This document shows, in pieces, positions 14,710 to 16,716 of a stretch of DNA of 16,716 bases. The stretch lies in the NCBI GenBank assembly GCA_903924805.1, contig CAIYCZ010000049.1:1-16716 (forward strand), read 5' to 3'. The notes under the pieces are model-generated. The model saw only the letters and a list, made by a program, of their open reading frames with translations, searched no databases and was not told where the DNA came from. Source of the stretch: an uncultured delta proteobacterium. GTDB lineage: Bacteria; Desulfobacterota; WTBG01; CAIYCZ01. A program made the translations under genes and the position numbers. Every line of letters begins with the position of its first letter. Position 1 is the first letter of the stretch.

Positions 14710-16581
14710 ATGACCATGAATAAAAAACTGCTCATGGTGCTGCTTGCACTATCTGTCGGGATATGCAGCCTGCCGGTGTGGAATAAAGCGCAGGAAGCAT
14801 GTGCCGCGGGAAACGATGAACCTGCGCAGGTGAATCCCGGTTCTGCAGAGGTACGGCCTGCGCAGCAGAACAGCGTGAGCACTGCCCAGACTGACAGCGC
14901 AGCTCCGGCCGGACAGCCTGTCTATATTTCCATCTCAGAGGTGTTTAAGGACTTGCAGCGGCCTCCGGTCAAGTTTTACCACGATCGGCACGCGCGGGCA
15001 TTGGAGAAAGAAGGCTGCGAGGAATGCCATCCAAAGGACGCCACCGGCAAGCTCATGTACAGCTTTCCCAAGCAGAAAAACATCAGAACTGCCGAGACAC
15101 TGATGAATTCCTATCACGACCGGTGCATCGGCTGCCACAATGAACGGGCAGCTGCCGGAAAGACAGCAGGGGCGGTGACCTGCGGGGAATGCCACACCGT
15201 GGATGCGGGCTATCACAGCATTGAATACCTGCCGCGGCTGCCGGAGTATTATGAGCCGCTGCGCGACACCTATCACCGCGACTGCATTGCCTGTCACAAG
15301 GATCTGCCCAAAACAGCCCGCGATGCCACAAAGCTCGACTGGAAAGGCTTCTATATCAGGGAGAAAGATACGATCGAGGCTTCCTGGCCCACGGTGGTGA
15401 TGGACTATAAACTCCACTACCAGCATGAGCAGGCGCTTGAAAAGAAATGCGAGCTCTGCCATCGCACCTTCTGCGAGGCAGAAGACAAGATGGTATACGT
15501 GAAGGGAAGCGAATCTTCGTGCCGCGACTGTCACACGGACAAGGATCAGGATAATCGGCTCTCCTACCGGCACCTGTCCCACAACCAGTGCATCGGCTGC
15601 CACCAGGAGCGCAGCAAGGAGAACAAAAAGGCAGGGCCGTTTTACTGCAACGACTGCCATACCGGGATTGAGCGGAGCGTGGAGGAGATGGCATATGTAC
15701 CCCGCGAAGAGCGCAATCAGCCGCAGAAACTGCTCATTGAAATTCCCGGAGCCAGGATGAAGGGCGTCCCGTTTGACCACCGGATCCACGAATTAAAGAC
15801 CACTACCTGCCAGGCCTGTCATCATGACACGCTGAACAGGTGCAGCACCTGCCACACGCAAAGGGGGAGCAGCGAGGGTGACTGGGTGCCCCTTGCCGAG
15901 GCATACCACGCGAGCACCTCTGCCTGGAGCTGTGTCGGCTGCCACGAGACCACAAAGCAGGCACCGGACTGCGCCGGATGCCACAGCCAGATGAAAAAAG
16001 AACTCAGTGAATCGTCCTGCCTTACCTGCCACAGCGGTGCGCCGGATGAGTCCCGTGGATTCATTCCAGCTCCTGATAGTGCAATTCCCGGAGCGGACGA
16101 ACTGTCCGGAGAGCTTGTGTTTTCGCTTACCGGATATGACTGGATGCCGTTTCAACTGCCGCTGCTTGCTGCACCGGAAGCGCTGCTGCCTGACAATACC
16201 AGGGAGAAGATGGAAATCGCGCTTCTGGAAAAATCCTATGATCCATCTCAGCTTCCCCATCTGAAAATTGTCAAGAAATTGACAGACATTTCCAACAACA
16301 ACCGGCTGTCCCGGTATTTTCATGCAGGAGAGACCACCCTGTGTGCCGGGTGCCATCACGTAGGGCCGCTTGCGGTGAAACAGACACCGCCGCTCTGCGG
16401 CGCGTGCCACACCAGTAAAAACAGCCCGCAGAAAAATACGCCAACCCTTCTTGGCGCCTACCACCGCCAGTGCCTGGGGTGTCACAAGGCAATGGGCGGA
16501 GAGGAGAAGGAAAAACCCCAGAGCTGCAGCGGATGCCATAAGGAGAAGCCTTCTGCACCCATGCAGACAGCAGCCCGGTAG
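14710..16581 (+). CDS. Exported 17-CXXCH multihaem cytochrome c, HmcA-like
   Basis: A 623-residue protein with a signal peptide: basic MTMNKK start, hydrophobic LLMVLLALSVGICSLPV, and a plausible cleavage after the Ala-rich EACAA near residue 34. An Ala/Pro/Gln-rich linker follows. I count 17 CXXCH haem motifs, from CEECH (nt 15016) to the last CSGCH. They fall into class III (cytochrome c3-like) modules with distal histidines such as FYHDRH, FDHRIH and YFHAG, as in the high-molecular-weight cytochrome HmcA. A stretch of about 103 residues without haem (nt 16033-16341) separates haems 13 and 14. ATG 14710 has GGGA at 14700-14703; ATG 14716 is the alternative. A TTG at 14698 is less likely. 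It should be periplasmic and exchange electrons with the membrane cytochrome b or other periplasmic redox partners. Confidence 0.93.
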   Translation: MTMNKKLLMVLLALSVGICSLPVWNKAQEACAAGNDEPAQVNPGSAEVRPAQQNSVSTAQTDSAAPAGQPVYISISEVFKDLQRPPVKFYHDRHARALEKEGCEECHPKDATGKLMYSFPKQKNIRTAETLMNSYHDRCIGCHNERAAAGKTAGAVTCGECHTVDAGYHSIEYLPRLPEYYEPLRDTYHRDCIACHKDLPKTARDATKLDWKGFYIREKDTIEASWPTVVMDYKLHYQHEQALEKKCELCHRTFCEAEDKMVYVKGSESSCRDCHTDKDQDNRLSYRHLSHNQCIGCHQERSKENKKAGPFYCNDCHTGIERSVEEMAYVPREERNQPQKLLIEIPGARMKGVPFDHRIHELKTTTCQACHHDTLNRCSTCHTQRGSSEGDWVPLAEAYHASTSAWSCVGCHETTKQAPDCAGCHSQMKKELSESSCLTCHSGAPDESRGFIPAPDSAIPGADELSGELVFSLTGYDWMPFQLPLLAAPEALLPDNTREKMEIALLEKSYDPSQLPHLKIVKKLTDISNNNRLSRYFHAGETTLCAGCHHVGPLAVKQTPPLCGACHTSKNSPQKNTPTLLGAYHRQCLGCHKAMGGEEKEKPQSCSGCHKEKPSAPMQTAAR

Positions 16582-16624
16582 GGTAGTGTCAAAAGTTTTA
16601 TGAAAAAAAGGGAACAAGATGAAA

Positions 16625-16659
16625 CCACAGAGACCACTGAGAAATACTCTGTGTGCTCC
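16625..16659. repeat. Short-word hairpin after the multihaem cytochrome gene
   Basis: CACAGAG (16626-16632) and CTCTGTG (16647-16653) are exact reverse complements around a 14-nt loop. The surroundings repeat the same words (ACCACAGAGACCAC and TGTGTGCTCC). It belongs to the same style of intergenic palindrome as in the acs gaps. The remaining 57 bases to the window end hold nothing I can identify. Confidence 0.5.
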
Positions 16660-16716
16660 AAATAAAATTCGGTACAATCTGGGACTCAAGAAATCAGGAA
16701 TTATTATCTTCATGAG

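Noticed and set aside
14935..16713. Two long minus-strand frames opposite the multihaem cytochrome gene
   Set aside because: The plus strand encodes 17 CXXCH motifs and a signal peptide; the antisense frames have no recognisable domains.
16619..16716. Possible start of a downstream gene (ATG with AGGGA upstream, open to the edge)
   Set aside because: Its first 13 or so codons are the CACAGAG/CTCTGTG hairpin element, so the peptide is probably repeat-derived; too short to judge.
1..16716. CRISPR array, tRNA or rRNA genes, transposase genes
   Set aside because: None seen: the repeats are single palindromes per gap, without regularly spaced identical units, and no RNA-gene or transposase signatures were found.

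Overview
The window is a contiguous, entirely plus-strand gene cluster for the methyl and carbonyl parts of the Wood-Ljungdahl (reductive acetyl-CoA) pathway, followed by an electron-transfer module. It points to a strictly anaerobic bacterium that fixes CO2 or oxidises acetate through CO dehydrogenase/acetyl-CoA synthase. A long HmcA-like multihaem cytochrome c and a NarI/DsrM-type membrane cytochrome b next to a short HdrC-like ferredoxin resemble the redox equipment of sulfate reducers and relatives (Desulfobacterota or Nitrospirota type). That placement is inference; no taxonomic marker gene lies in the window.

Layout: (1) 1-1055, the 3' part of a corrinoid-protein reductive activator (ASKHA/RACE family, 5' end outside the window). 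(2) 1115-1870, cooC nickel-insertion ATPase. (3) 2050-2958, folD, which appears to start at a non-standard ACG codon. (4) 3075-4580 acsD, 4881-6866 cooS/acsA, 6977-9181 acsB, 9291-10640 acsC and 10726-11613 acsE: the complete CODH/ACS, corrinoid iron-sulfur protein and methyltransferase set. (5) 11823-12485 membrane cytochrome b, 12530-13000 HdrC-like ferredoxin, 13044-13724 metV, 13768-14694 metF. (6) 14710-16581, an exported cytochrome c with 17 CXXCH motifs. Formyl-THF synthetase, formate dehydrogenase, HdrA and HdrB are not in the window.

How the genes work together: FolD and MetF/MetV interconvert formyl-, methenyl-, methylene- and methyl-THF. AcsE moves the methyl group between THF and the cobalamin of AcsC/AcsD. 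CooS makes or consumes CO, and AcsB joins CO, methyl and CoA. CooC loads nickel and the ASKHA protein re-reduces inactive Co(II) corrinoid. The co-located cytochrome b, HdrC-like ferredoxin and multihaem cytochrome suggest that the methylene-THF reductase exchanges electrons with the membrane rather than only with soluble NAD(P)H or ferredoxin. This is the most interesting functional hypothesis here.

The gaps between the acs genes are unusual. Several hold a long imperfect palindrome whose arms are built of degenerate 7- or 8-nt tandem words. The words differ from gap to gap but the architecture is the same. The 300-bp gap before cooS appears to hold such a palindrome interrupted by a 114-bp unit with 10-bp terminal inverted repeats. 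The gaps of the met module lack these palindromes.
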